DNA of 13,994 bases, taken from NCBI GenBank assembly GCA_002397155.1, contig DGZR01000013.1, forward strand, positions 1 through 13,994. The letters run 5' to 3'. This DNA is from Firmicutes bacterium UBA4975. GTDB taxonomy: Bacteria; Bacillota; Proteinivoracia; UBA4975. The translations under genes were made by a program, and so were the position numbers. The notes under the pieces were generated by a model. That model made no database searches. It was not told the DNA's origin and saw nothing but the letters and a program-made list of their open reading frames with translations. Within the stretch, counting starts at the first letter, position 1. Every line of letters starts with the position of its first letter. Shown here in pieces: positions 5,538 to 12,958 of this stretch.

Positions 5538-6689
5538 ATGAAGAGGGTTTTGGTTTTTGTATTAGTGCTGTCCCTGGCCATGGCCTTGGCCGCGTGCACC
5601 CCGGCAGAGACCCCCAGTGGCGAAACTAAGTGGAAAATCGCCATCATCACCAACACGGTCTCTCAGAATGAGGAGGAGTACCGTTCCGCCGAGTTCGTCC
5701 AGAAAAAGTATGGCAAGGACAAGATCGTCCATGAACTCTGGCCGGACAACTTCATGACTGAACAGGAGCAGATGATAAGCGTCCTGACCAAGCTGGCCGC
5801 TGACCCCGATATCCGGGCGATTATCATCAATCAAGCAGTCCCCGGCACCAACCCCGCTGTGGACAAGTTCCTTGAGACCAGGGATAAGGACGATGTGCTA
5901 ATCGTCTATGCCTCCCCTCAGGAAAACGCCCCCGACGTTTCTGTCCGGGCCGACTTCATCCTGCAGCCCGACGAGCTGGCCATGGGCAAGACTATTCCCA
6001 ACCAGGCAAAAGCCCAGGGAGCGAAGACATTGGTCCACTATTCGTTTCCCCGGCACATGTCCATCCCCATGCTGGCGGAAAGACGGGACTTGATGCGGGC
6101 CGAGTGTGAAAAGATTGGTCTCACCTTTGTCGATGAAACCGCGCCCGACCCCACCGGTGAAGGCGGCGTCAGCGCTTCCCACCAGTTTATTCTTGAAGAC
6201 GTGCCCAAGAAGGTCACCGAATACGGCAAGGATACATCCTTCTTCTCCACCAACTGCTCGATGCAGGTACCCCTAATCAAGGCGGCTTTTGACGAGGGCG
6301 CAATTTATTCCCAGCCTTGCTGCCCCTCTCCCTACCATGGTTTCCCCTCAGCTTTGGAGTTGAGTGTTCCCGAGGACATCGTGGGCGGCCTCCAGGATGT
6401 CATTGATCAGACTACCCAGATCATTGTCGATGCCGGTCTTTCGGGCCGCTTTTCCACCTGGCCGGTGCCGGCTGCCATGATGGCCACCATCGCCAGCGCC
6501 GAATACGCCGTCAAGTGGATTAACGGCGAGACTGAAGGCAAGGTCGACCTCAAGGTTTTGGAACAGTGCATGGCCGACTATGCGGGAATGGATATTTCCC
6601 TCGAACCTTACGTTGAAAGCGGCGTCACCTACAATAACTACTTGTTCTTCCTCATGGACTTCCTTACCTACGGAGAGCTGCCAAACTAG
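5538..6689 (+). CDS. DUF3798-type lipoprotein, putative ABC solute-binding protein
   Basis: A 383-aa exported lipoprotein. Residues 1-19 are a signal peptide (KR, then a hydrophobic stretch) ending in the lipobox LAAC, so C20 is the lipidated cysteine that anchors it outside the membrane. The mature part starts with a strand typical of type 1 periplasmic-binding folds (KWKIAIITNTVSQNEEEYR, about 31-49). It matches my recollection of the DUF3798 family (PF12683) rather than the BMP/nucleoside-binding family, since the usual BMP motifs are absent. Conserved-looking segments include QPCCPSPYHGFPSALEL (from 259) with adjacent cysteines C261 and C262, plus C240. It is first in the operon with a strong promoter and RBS, and a terminator-like hairpin follows. 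By position it is the binding subunit of the downstream ABC importer; its ligand is unknown. Confidence 0.85.
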   Translation: MKRVLVFVLVLSLAMALAACTPAETPSGETKWKIAIITNTVSQNEEEYRSAEFVQKKYGKDKIVHELWPDNFMTEQEQMISVLTKLAADPDIRAIIINQAVPGTNPAVDKFLETRDKDDVLIVYASPQENAPDVSVRADFILQPDELAMGKTIPNQAKAQGAKTLVHYSFPRHMSIPMLAERRDLMRAECEKIGLTFVDETAPDPTGEGGVSASHQFILEDVPKKVTEYGKDTSFFSTNCSMQVPLIKAAFDEGAIYSQPCCPSPYHGFPSALELSVPEDIVGGLQDVIDQTTQIIVDAGLSGRFSTWPVPAAMMATIASAEYAVKWINGETEGKVDLKVLEQCMADYAGMDISLEPYVESGVTYNNYLFFLMDFLTYGELPN

Positions 6690-6737
6690 GAACGGCTTGA
6701 CCTTTTAGTTGCCTCTTTGGCGACTGAGAAGTAATTG

Positions 6738-6788
6738 ATAATGAGGATGTTTCAATACTTTTCGGCTTGAGGCATCCTCATTATTTTT
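6738..6788 (+). terminator. Terminator-like hairpin between the binding-protein and ATPase genes
   Basis: ATAATGAGGATG (6738-6749) pairs perfectly over 12 bp with 6773-6784, and the inner end can extend by three weaker pairs. A run of four T residues follows (6785-6788). A smaller hairpin (6707-6713 with 6719-6725, loop of five) lies upstream. No convincing new promoter is seen before the ATPase gene, so this is probably a leaky terminator or mRNA-stabilising hairpin that makes the binding protein more abundant than the transporter. Confidence 0.75.
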
Positions 6789-6815
6789 GCATACCGCTTA
6801 TTCACAGGAGGTGCT

Positions 6816-8402
6816 ATGTTGGAAGAAAACCTTCTCAGACTGGTAAATATAACAAAGGAGTATTCCGGGAATAGAGTTCTCGACGACATCAACCTGGAGA
6901 TAAAAAAAGGTGAAATACACGCCCTGGTAGGTGAAAACGGGGCGGGCAAGTCCACTTTAATGAATATCCTTTTTGGCATGCCTGTGATACGTGAGTCCGG
7001 CGGCTACCAGGGCAGCATCCTGGTGGAGGGCAAAGAAACTGAAATCGGTTCTCCCCATGAGGCTATGGGCCTGGGTATCGGCATGGTTCACCAGGAATTT
7101 ATGCTCATCCCCGGTTTCACCATCACCGAAAACATCAAGGTCAATAGAGAACTGACTATTCCCAACATCGTCAGCAAGGTATTTGGCAAGAAATATGAGG
7201 GTTTAGACAGCAAAAAAATGAATGCCGATGCCCGCCAAGCTCTGGACACCATGGGTATGGGCATTGAGGAATACACTTTAGTAGCGGGCCTGCCTGTGGG
7301 CCACATGCAATTTGTCGAAATCGCCCGGGAGATCGACAAGACCGGCCTTAAACTCTTGGTCTTTGACGAACCCACCGCCGTTTTGACGGAAAGCGAAACC
7401 CAGAGCTTGCTGATTGCCATAAAGAAATTTGCCGCCCAGGGCATTGGCATCATCTTCATCAGCCACCGCCTGGATGAAGTGATGCAGATTGCCGACCGGA
7501 TCACTATTCTCCGGGACGGGGAACATGTGGTCACCAAGGCAACCGGGGACACCAGCCTGTATGAAATTGCCGAACTGATGGTGGGGCGCCAAGTCACCCT
7601 GGAACGAACAAATTCCGGGGTCCGCCAAGTTGGCAGCGAGATTATCCTCAGCATCAAAGATCTTGAGGTCAATATGCCCGGCGAACAAGTCAAGGGCTTT
7701 GATCTAGAAGTCCGTCAAGGTGAGATTGTCGGCATCGGCGGTCTGGCCGGCCAAGGTAAACTGGGGGTGGCCAACGGCATTATGGGCATATACCCGGCCC
7801 GGGGCCAGGTGACTTTTGCCGGTCGTCCCCATGTCCTGAATAATCCCCGGGACGCCCTCGCCAGCGGCCTGGCCTTTCTCAGCGAAGACAGAAAAGGAGT
7901 GGGGCTTCTTTTAAATGAGTCCATTGAGCTCAATACTGTTTTCACCAGCATGCAAATACACAATGAATTCCTATCCAATCTCGGCTTTACCCGAATCATG
8001 AGGTCCCGCTTAATCCGCAACCACACTTTGAAGATGATCCAGGACCTGGACATACGCTGCACTTCTTCCAAGCAGAATGTGGGCAGTTTATCCGGGGGCA
8101 ATCAGCAGAAAGTGTGCATGGCCAGGGCCCTGACCCAAAAGCCAAAACTACTGTTGGTCAGCGAACCGACCCGGGGCATCGATGTGGGCGCGAAAAAGTT
8201 GATCCTCGACCTGCTCAAGGAGCTCAATAAAGAGCGGGGAATGACCATCGTCATGACCTCTTCCGAGCTGGCTGAGCTGAGGAATGTCTGCGATCGGATC
8301 GTCATCGTCTGTTCAGGAAAAGTAGAGGGCATTCTGCCCCCCGACGCTTCCAATGCTGAATTTGGCCTGATGATGTCCGGCACCCGGGCTGACTCTCAGT
8401 AA
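6816..8402 (+). CDS. Tandem-domain ABC transporter ATPase (nucleoside/sugar importer type)
   Basis: A 528-aa cytoplasmic protein with two ABC domains, as in RbsA- and YufO-type importers. N-domain (about 1-260): Walker A GENGAGKST (39-47), Q-loop Q93, signature-like LPVGHMQ (159-165), Walker B with D184 and E185, switch H217. C-domain (about 275-528): degenerate Walker A GLAGQGK (309-315), consensus signature LSGGNQQK (425-432), Walker B LLLVSEPTRG with S449 where Asp is usual and E450 retained. Since each ATP site combines the Walker motifs of one domain with the signature of the other, one site looks canonical and the other degenerate. ATG 6816 follows AGGAGGTG. The gene is 14 nt ahead of the first permease. 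It powers import together with the two following permeases. Confidence 0.95.
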   Translation: MLEENLLRLVNITKEYSGNRVLDDINLEIKKGEIHALVGENGAGKSTLMNILFGMPVIRESGGYQGSILVEGKETEIGSPHEAMGLGIGMVHQEFMLIPGFTITENIKVNRELTIPNIVSKVFGKKYEGLDSKKMNADARQALDTMGMGIEEYTLVAGLPVGHMQFVEIAREIDKTGLKLLVFDEPTAVLTESETQSLLIAIKKFAAQGIGIIFISHRLDEVMQIADRITILRDGEHVVTKATGDTSLYEIAELMVGRQVTLERTNSGVRQVGSEIILSIKDLEVNMPGEQVKGFDLEVRQGEIVGIGGLAGQGKLGVANGIMGIYPARGQVTFAGRPHVLNNPRDALASGLAFLSEDRKGVGLLLNESIELNTVFTSMQIHNEFLSNLGFTRIMRSRLIRNHTLKMIQDLDIRCTSSKQNVGSLSGGNQQKVCMARALTQKPKLLLVSEPTRGIDVGAKKLILDLLKELNKERGMTIVMTSSELAELRNVCDRIVIVCSGKVEGILPPDASNAEFGLMMSGTRADSQ

Positions 8403-8416
8403 AGGGATGGTGAACT

Positions 8417-9499
8417 ATGTCAATTAATCTTGGGAAAAGCAGCCCTGTAACTGAAAAGAAAAAGATAAGCGCTCTCGTTGAGGCAATCGGATTGCCCACT
8501 TTGATAATTACCGTTTTCTTTATCTTGGTGCTGGTAACGGCAACCGCCGTCGGCATGTCCCTGCCGGTGCTCATCAGCGATACCTTGCGCCGCTTTGGCA
8601 TGAACGGCCTCCTGGTTTTGGCCATGGTTCCGGCCATCAAATCGGGGGCAGGCCCCAACTTTGCTCTCCCCGTTGGCATCATCTGCGGTTTGCTGGCCTT
8701 AACCATCGGGATAGAGCTGGGCTTTGTCGGCTTGAAACTGATTGTGCTGGTCTCTCTCATGGCTGCCGTCTTTGCCACCATTTTTGGGTATTTTTACGGC
8801 AAGCTTTTGAATGCGGTCAAGGGAGCGGAGATGACTATCGCCACTTATACGGGTTTTTCCATCGTCGCCCTCATGTCCCTGGTTTGGCTCATGGCCCCAT
8901 TCAAGAATAAAGCCATGGGCTGGATGATGGGCAAGGGCCTGCGGGAGACAATTGGTCTGGAAAAGCTAGGTGCGGCCCAAATCTTTAATAATTTCTTGTC
9001 CTTCAAGATCTTTGGCGTCACCGTTCCCACCGGCATGCTTCTGATCTTCTTTGCTTCCTGCCTCCTGGTCTGGTTGTTCTTCAGGACCAAGACCGGCGTA
9101 GCCATCACCGCCGGGGGCAGCAATCCAGAATTTGCCGCTGCTTCGGGGGTCAATATCGACAAGTATCGGGTAATCGCCAACATCTTATCCACCATCCTGG
9201 GGGCCTTGGGGATAATTCTCTACTCCCAAAGCTACGGATTCTTCCAGCTCTACCAGGGGCCCCTGATGATGGCCTTTCCCGCCGCCGCCGCAGTCCTCAT
9301 CGGCGGGGCCACCGCTTCCAAGGCCAAAGTATCCCACGTGATAATTGGAACTTTTCTCTTCCAGGGCATGCTCACCGCCTCCCTGCCCCTGGCTAACCGC
9401 CTTTTGCCCGGGACTGACCTGTCCGAACCGATTCGAGCGATCCTGCAAAATGGCATCATCCTCTATGCCCTCACTCAGGTCAAAGGAGGTGCAAAGTAG
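8417..9499 (+). CDS. ABC transporter permease 1 (BPD_transp_2 family)
   Basis: A 360-aa integral membrane protein with about nine to ten hydrophobic segments. It fits the BPD_transp_2 family of sugar, nucleoside and branched-chain amino acid importers. The cytoplasmic coupling loop is visible at about 225-255 (GVAITAGGSNPEFAAASGV, then NIDKYR), followed by a glycine/alanine-rich helix and a VLIGGATASKAKV segment typical of the family. Start ATG 8417 is preceded by a weak AGGGATGGTG and lies 14 nt after the ATPase gene, so translational coupling is likely. Its stop codon overlaps the next gene by one base. It presumably pairs with permease 2 to form the channel for the ligand of the upstream lipoprotein. 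Confidence 0.93.
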   Translation: MSINLGKSSPVTEKKKISALVEAIGLPTLIITVFFILVLVTATAVGMSLPVLISDTLRRFGMNGLLVLAMVPAIKSGAGPNFALPVGIICGLLALTIGIELGFVGLKLIVLVSLMAAVFATIFGYFYGKLLNAVKGAEMTIATYTGFSIVALMSLVWLMAPFKNKAMGWMMGKGLRETIGLEKLGAAQIFNNFLSFKIFGVTVPTGMLLIFFASCLLVWLFFRTKTGVAITAGGSNPEFAAASGVNIDKYRVIANILSTILGALGIILYSQSYGFFQLYQGPLMMAFPAAAAVLIGGATASKAKVSHVIIGTFLFQGMLTASLPLANRLLPGTDLSEPIRAILQNGIILYALTQVKGGAK

Positions 9500-10809
9500 T
9501 GGAAAAGGTAAAGAGTTTTGTCCGCAAGCAGGCGCCTTTTCTGGCGGATAACACCGTGCCCATCATCTTTATCGCCTTTACAATTTTGGGCTTTATCATA
9601 TCTACCGGGGTGCCCGTCAACTTTTTCATCTCTGAGCTGACCAGCCGGTTTTATCGGAATGCTTTCATCGTCCTTTCCCTGATCATTCCCGTAATCGCCG
9701 GTCTGGGCCTCAACTTTGGCATCGTCATCGGGGCGATGAGCGGCCAGTTGGCCATGCTCTTGGTCCGCTACTTCAGCATCGCCTATTTTCACCTCAGCGG
9801 TTTTTGGGAGCTGGTCTTCTGTTTTATCCTTACTCTGCCCATCGCCGCTTTTATCGGCTTCCTCACCGGCAAGCTGTACAACCGGACCCGGGGCCAGGAG
9901 ATGATCGCCAGCCTCATTGTCGGCTTCTTCGCTAACGGCATTTACCAATTCCTCCTTCTCTTTGCCGTTGGCAAAATCATACCCGTACGGGCTGATCACC
10001 CAATCATCAAGCCTGACGGCATCGGGGTGCGCATGACGGTGGACATGGGCGACCTCCATTATTCGCTGGACAGAATAGGGCGAATCCCCTTTATCTGGGC
10101 AGTCCTGGGCGTCGCCCTGCTGCTCTTGTCGATGGTCGTCCTTTTCCGCATATTGGCGAAAAAGAGGGCGGATAAAAAGACTAAGGCCACCGGATTCTTG
10201 ATCAAAACCGGACTCTTGCTTGCCCTGATCGTTTTTTGTGTCTACTCAATCGTCACTAACAGCAGCATCATGAGTGTAAAGAAGGTCCCGACAGCGACGA
10301 TTTTCCTCATCGGTCTCCTCTGTCTCTTTACCGAGCTGATCATGCGGACTAAGCTGGGCCAGGACTTCCGCAGCGTAGGCCAGGACCAGCGCATAGCCCA
10401 GGCCAACGGCATCAACGTGGACAAGACGCGGATTACCGCCGTCATTGTTTCCACCGTCTTTGCCGCATGGGGGCAGATTGCATACGTCCAGGACATGGGC
10501 ACCCTCAACGTCTATGGCGCCCATACCCAGATCGGCTTATTTTCAGTGGCCGCTCTCTTGGTAGGAGGAGCGTCGGTGCGCAAGGCCACGGTCCCCCAGG
10601 CCCTCGTCGGCACCTTGCTCTTCAACTCCATGTTTATCATGTCCCCCGAGATCGGCAAGGTCGTCTTTGGCAACGCCCTCCTGGGCGAGTATTTTCGCAC
10701 GTTTATGGCCTACGGCATCATCGGCATGGCCCTAGGCATCTACGTCTGGAATGTCAACCGCAAGTCCCGCCTTACCCTGGACCCGGAACAAGTAAGGGCC
10801 GCCGAGTAG
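9499..10809 (+). CDS. ABC transporter permease 2 (BPD_transp_2 family)
   Basis: A 436-aa integral membrane protein, second half of the predicted permease heterodimer. The coupling loop is at about 284-312 (TKLGQDFRSVGQDQRIAQAN, then GINVDK), followed by the same AALLVGGASVRKA-type segment as permease 1. It is about 75 residues longer, mainly through a middle region (about 160-260) holding a predicted external loop with several charged residues and a lysine-rich cytoplasmic stretch (KKRADKKTKA, 221-230). The start is GTG 9499, overlapping the previous stop codon as TAGTG, with AAAGGAGGTG upstream. The peptidase gene starts four nucleotides after its stop. A paired long and short permease is usual in YufP/YufQ-like nucleoside importers. 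Confidence 0.92.
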   Translation: MEKVKSFVRKQAPFLADNTVPIIFIAFTILGFIISTGVPVNFFISELTSRFYRNAFIVLSLIIPVIAGLGLNFGIVIGAMSGQLAMLLVRYFSIAYFHLSGFWELVFCFILTLPIAAFIGFLTGKLYNRTRGQEMIASLIVGFFANGIYQFLLLFAVGKIIPVRADHPIIKPDGIGVRMTVDMGDLHYSLDRIGRIPFIWAVLGVALLLLSMVVLFRILAKKRADKKTKATGFLIKTGLLLALIVFCVYSIVTNSSIMSVKKVPTATIFLIGLLCLFTELIMRTKLGQDFRSVGQDQRIAQANGINVDKTRITAVIVSTVFAAWGQIAYVQDMGTLNVYGAHTQIGLFSVAALLVGGASVRKATVPQALVGTLLFNSMFIMSPEIGKVVFGNALLGEYFRTFMAYGIIGMALGIYVWNVNRKSRLTLDPEQVRAAE

Positions 10810-10813
10810 CAGG

Positions 10814-11884
10814 ATGAAAAAGAGCAGGCTTGCCCAAGTCGTCGTCAACCTGAAAGAGATGGGCCTGGGCCAAGGGATTATCAGCGACCCCTTTTCGATT
10901 TACTACCTGACCGGTCTGGCCATCGATCCCGGCGAGCGCCTATTCGCCTTGTTGATCAAGGGCGATGGCAGCGCCACCCTCTTCAACAACCGGCTCTTTC
11001 CCTTGCCGGAGGGCGAAGGGTTGAAGATCATTTACCACAGCGATGGGGAGGACGGCCTGGGGATGCTGGCCGAAGCCCTGGCTGACGGTCCCCTGGGTGT
11101 GGACAAAGTCTGGCCCGCCCGTTTCTTACTGCCCCTTTTGGCCAGGGGCCGGGCAATCCAGCCTGTCTTGGGCTCCGCCGCCGTCGACGACGCCCGCATG
11201 GCCAAAGACCCGGAAGAAGTCGCCCTCATGCGAGCCGCTTCCCGGGTCAACGACGCCGTAATGGCCCAGGCCATTGCCGCCTTGGCGGCAGGGATCAGCG
11301 AGAGCGAGATGGTGGGCGTAGTGGGCGACCTCCACGTCAAGCACGGAGCAGACGGGGCCCTGCCCCAGCTAATCTGCTTCGGGGCAGGGTCCAGCGAGCC
11401 CCATCACGAATCCGGCCCCGCCACCCTCCAAGAAGGAGACAGCGTCATCCTGGACATCTTTGCTCCGGTTCGCCGCTACTGGTGCGACATGACCCGGACA
11501 GTTTTTTACCGGTCCGTGAGCGCAGAACAAAGAGAGGTCTATGAGGTAGTAAAAGCGGCCAACCTGGCCGGCCTTGCCGCCGTCGCTCCCGGGGTCCCCC
11601 TAATGGAAATCGATGCCGCCGCCCGCCGGGTGATAGAAGGGGCCGGCTACGGCCAGTACTTCACCCACCGCTTGGGCCATGGCATCGGCCTGGACGTCCA
11701 TGAGCCTCCGGATTGCAGCGCTACCAGCACGGCGATTGCCCGGCCCGGCATGTGCTTTTCCATCGAGCCCGGGATCTACTTGCCCGGCCGCTGGGGCGTG
11801 CGGATAGAAGACCTGGTGGTGGTCACCGAGGACGGTGTCGAAGTCCTGAACCACTACCCCAAGGAGCTGCAGGTAGTAGGTTAG
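10814..11884 (+). CDS. M24 family metallopeptidase (Xaa-Pro dipeptidase/aminopeptidase-like)
   Basis: A 356-aa cytoplasmic enzyme with the two-domain layout of prolidase-type M24 peptidases: an N-terminal creatinase-like domain (about 1-125) and a C-terminal pita-bread catalytic domain. All five dinuclear metal ligands are present: D214 (ILDIFAP), D225 (CDMTRT), H289 (HRLGHGIGLDVHE), E318 (SIEPGIY) and E332 (VRIEDL), plus a substrate-site histidine at 197 in the EPHHE segment. The family removes N-terminal residues next to proline or splits Xaa-Pro dipeptides, though some members cut other C-N bonds (creatinase, DMSP lyase-like proteins). ATG 10814 lies four bases after permease 2 with only a weak AGCAGG ahead, so it is probably translationally coupled. 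As the last gene of the importer operon it may process the imported compound. Confidence 0.93.
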   Translation: MKKSRLAQVVVNLKEMGLGQGIISDPFSIYYLTGLAIDPGERLFALLIKGDGSATLFNNRLFPLPEGEGLKIIYHSDGEDGLGMLAEALADGPLGVDKVWPARFLLPLLARGRAIQPVLGSAAVDDARMAKDPEEVALMRAASRVNDAVMAQAIAALAAGISESEMVGVVGDLHVKHGADGALPQLICFGAGSSEPHHESGPATLQEGDSVILDIFAPVRRYWCDMTRTVFYRSVSAEQREVYEVVKAANLAGLAAVAPGVPLMEIDAAARRVIEGAGYGQYFTHRLGHGIGLDVHEPPDCSATSTAIARPGMCFSIEPGIYLPGRWGVRIEDLVVVTEDGVEVLNHYPKELQVVG

Positions 11885-11902
11885 TATCCCAGTATAAAAA
11901 AG

Positions 11903-11934
11903 TACCCGGCGCTAATTCCTTGCCGGGTATTTTT
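11903..11934 (+). terminator. Intrinsic terminator of the ABC-peptidase operon
   Basis: Perfect 8-bp stem TACCCGGC (11903-11910) / GCCGGGTA (11922-11929) with an 11-nt loop, flanked by A-rich sequence on the left and a T-run on the right (11930-11934). It stands 18 nt after the peptidase stop codon and could work in both directions. Confidence 0.92.
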
Positions 11935-11959
11935 GCACATAAAGCCCCCAGACTCACCC

Positions 11960-11988
11960 TTCCCTCAGGTCCCAATCCCGGGTATAAT
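11960..11988 (+). promoter_or_regulatory. Possible promoter for the HAD phosphatase gene
   Basis: Perfect -10 TATAAT at 11983-11988, but the -35 position (TTCCCT, 11960-11965, 17-bp spacer) matches consensus at only three of six bases. It lies between a terminator and the next gene, which supports its use. It may need an activator. Confidence 0.5.
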
Positions 11989-12038
11989 TGATACCGAGGG
12001 CGATTCTTACCCCTAGGACGTGAAAAAAGGAGAATTCC

Positions 12039-12881
12039 ATGCAGCTTGGCCATAGACCGAAAATCTCTTTACTGGCGTTCGACCTGGATGGGACCTTGCT
12101 GAACCGCCAGCGGCGCATCCTCGACTCCAATATCTCCACTCTTCACCAGCTCATGGCAAGAGGGATTAAAGTGACCGTCTGTTCGGGGCGCATGCCCTAT
12201 GCCCAGCGTCGCTACGTTGAACAGATGGGCTTTATCGGGCCATATGTGGCCGGCAACGGCTGCCTCATTGCCCACAGCGCCGACGACGCCGTCCTCTTCA
12301 GTAAGCCCCTGACAAAAGCCCAGGTGGACAGGCTCTGCGCCTTTATACGAGATAAAGGCCTCCGCCTCTCCTTGCAGACCAAGGATGGAGTCTTTTACTC
12401 TCGGGATCAGGAGCATTTTACTCCCGAATGGCTAGAGGAACTGGCCCGGAAGTTTGGCTTGGGAGAAGACCAAGTCGGTTTTTTAGCCGAAGATTTTCGC
12501 TACTCCGGTGGGGACCCCGTCCTTAAAGCGACTTTGAACATCCCGGCCGAGTACAACTTTGAGCCAATCCGCCAGTACTTGGAGGCTCAGCCCGGCTTTA
12601 CCTATTCTTATAGCGACCGGTCCTTTGTGGAGATTCACGCCAAGGGAACAGACAAGGGCACCGGTATTCAGTTCGTGGCCGATTACTACAAAATTCCCTT
12701 AGCGGAAGTCTGCGTCTTTGGCGACTACGATAACGACATCCCCGCCTTTGCCTTGGCCGGGGTCTCGGTGGCCATGGGCAATGCCAGCCCCAATCTCAAG
12801 GCCAGGGCCATGTACATCACCGACACCAATGAAAATGACGGTGTGGGCAAGGCCCTGGCAGCCTTGACCGGGAGTCAGTAA
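12039..12881 (+). CDS. Cof-type HAD-superfamily phosphatase (HAD-IIB)
   Basis: A 280-aa cytoplasmic hydrolase. Motif I is FDLDGT (14-19) with nucleophile D15 and acid/base D17; motif II is S49 in TVCSGR; motif III lysine is K206 in GTDKGTG; motif IV is FGDYDNDIPAF with D229 and D233. The long insert between motifs II and III (about 80-190) is the C2B cap that sets substrate choice, typical of Cof/YkrA/YidA proteins that remove phosphate from sugar phosphates, nucleotides or flavin precursors. Motif IV has GDYDND where GDxxND is the rule, so it is intact. Start ATG 12039 follows AAAGGAG. No terminator is seen between it and the next gene, so partial cotranscription is possible. The exact substrate is unknown. 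Confidence 0.93.
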   Translation: MQLGHRPKISLLAFDLDGTLLNRQRRILDSNISTLHQLMARGIKVTVCSGRMPYAQRRYVEQMGFIGPYVAGNGCLIAHSADDAVLFSKPLTKAQVDRLCAFIRDKGLRLSLQTKDGVFYSRDQEHFTPEWLEELARKFGLGEDQVGFLAEDFRYSGGDPVLKATLNIPAEYNFEPIRQYLEAQPGFTYSYSDRSFVEIHAKGTDKGTGIQFVADYYKIPLAEVCVFGDYDNDIPAFALAGVSVAMGNASPNLKARAMYITDTNENDGVGKALAALTGSQ

Positions 12882-12958
12882 TAGTCAAAAAGCCGCGGAT
12901 GAAAAGCCAAGGGTTCTCTGCGCCATGTGTATGATAATGCTTATAGGTGGTATGCGGC

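Noticed and set aside
5538..6689. Calling the lipoprotein a BMP-family nucleoside-binding protein because of its ABC partners
   Set aside because: The mature sequence lacks the BMP motifs I know and resembles DUF3798 instead; the partners alone do not fix the ligand.
12882..12958. Separate promoter for the regulator gene (TATGAT near 12930-12935)
   Set aside because: The -10-like sequence has no acceptable -35 at 16-18 bp, so I do not list it as a feature.
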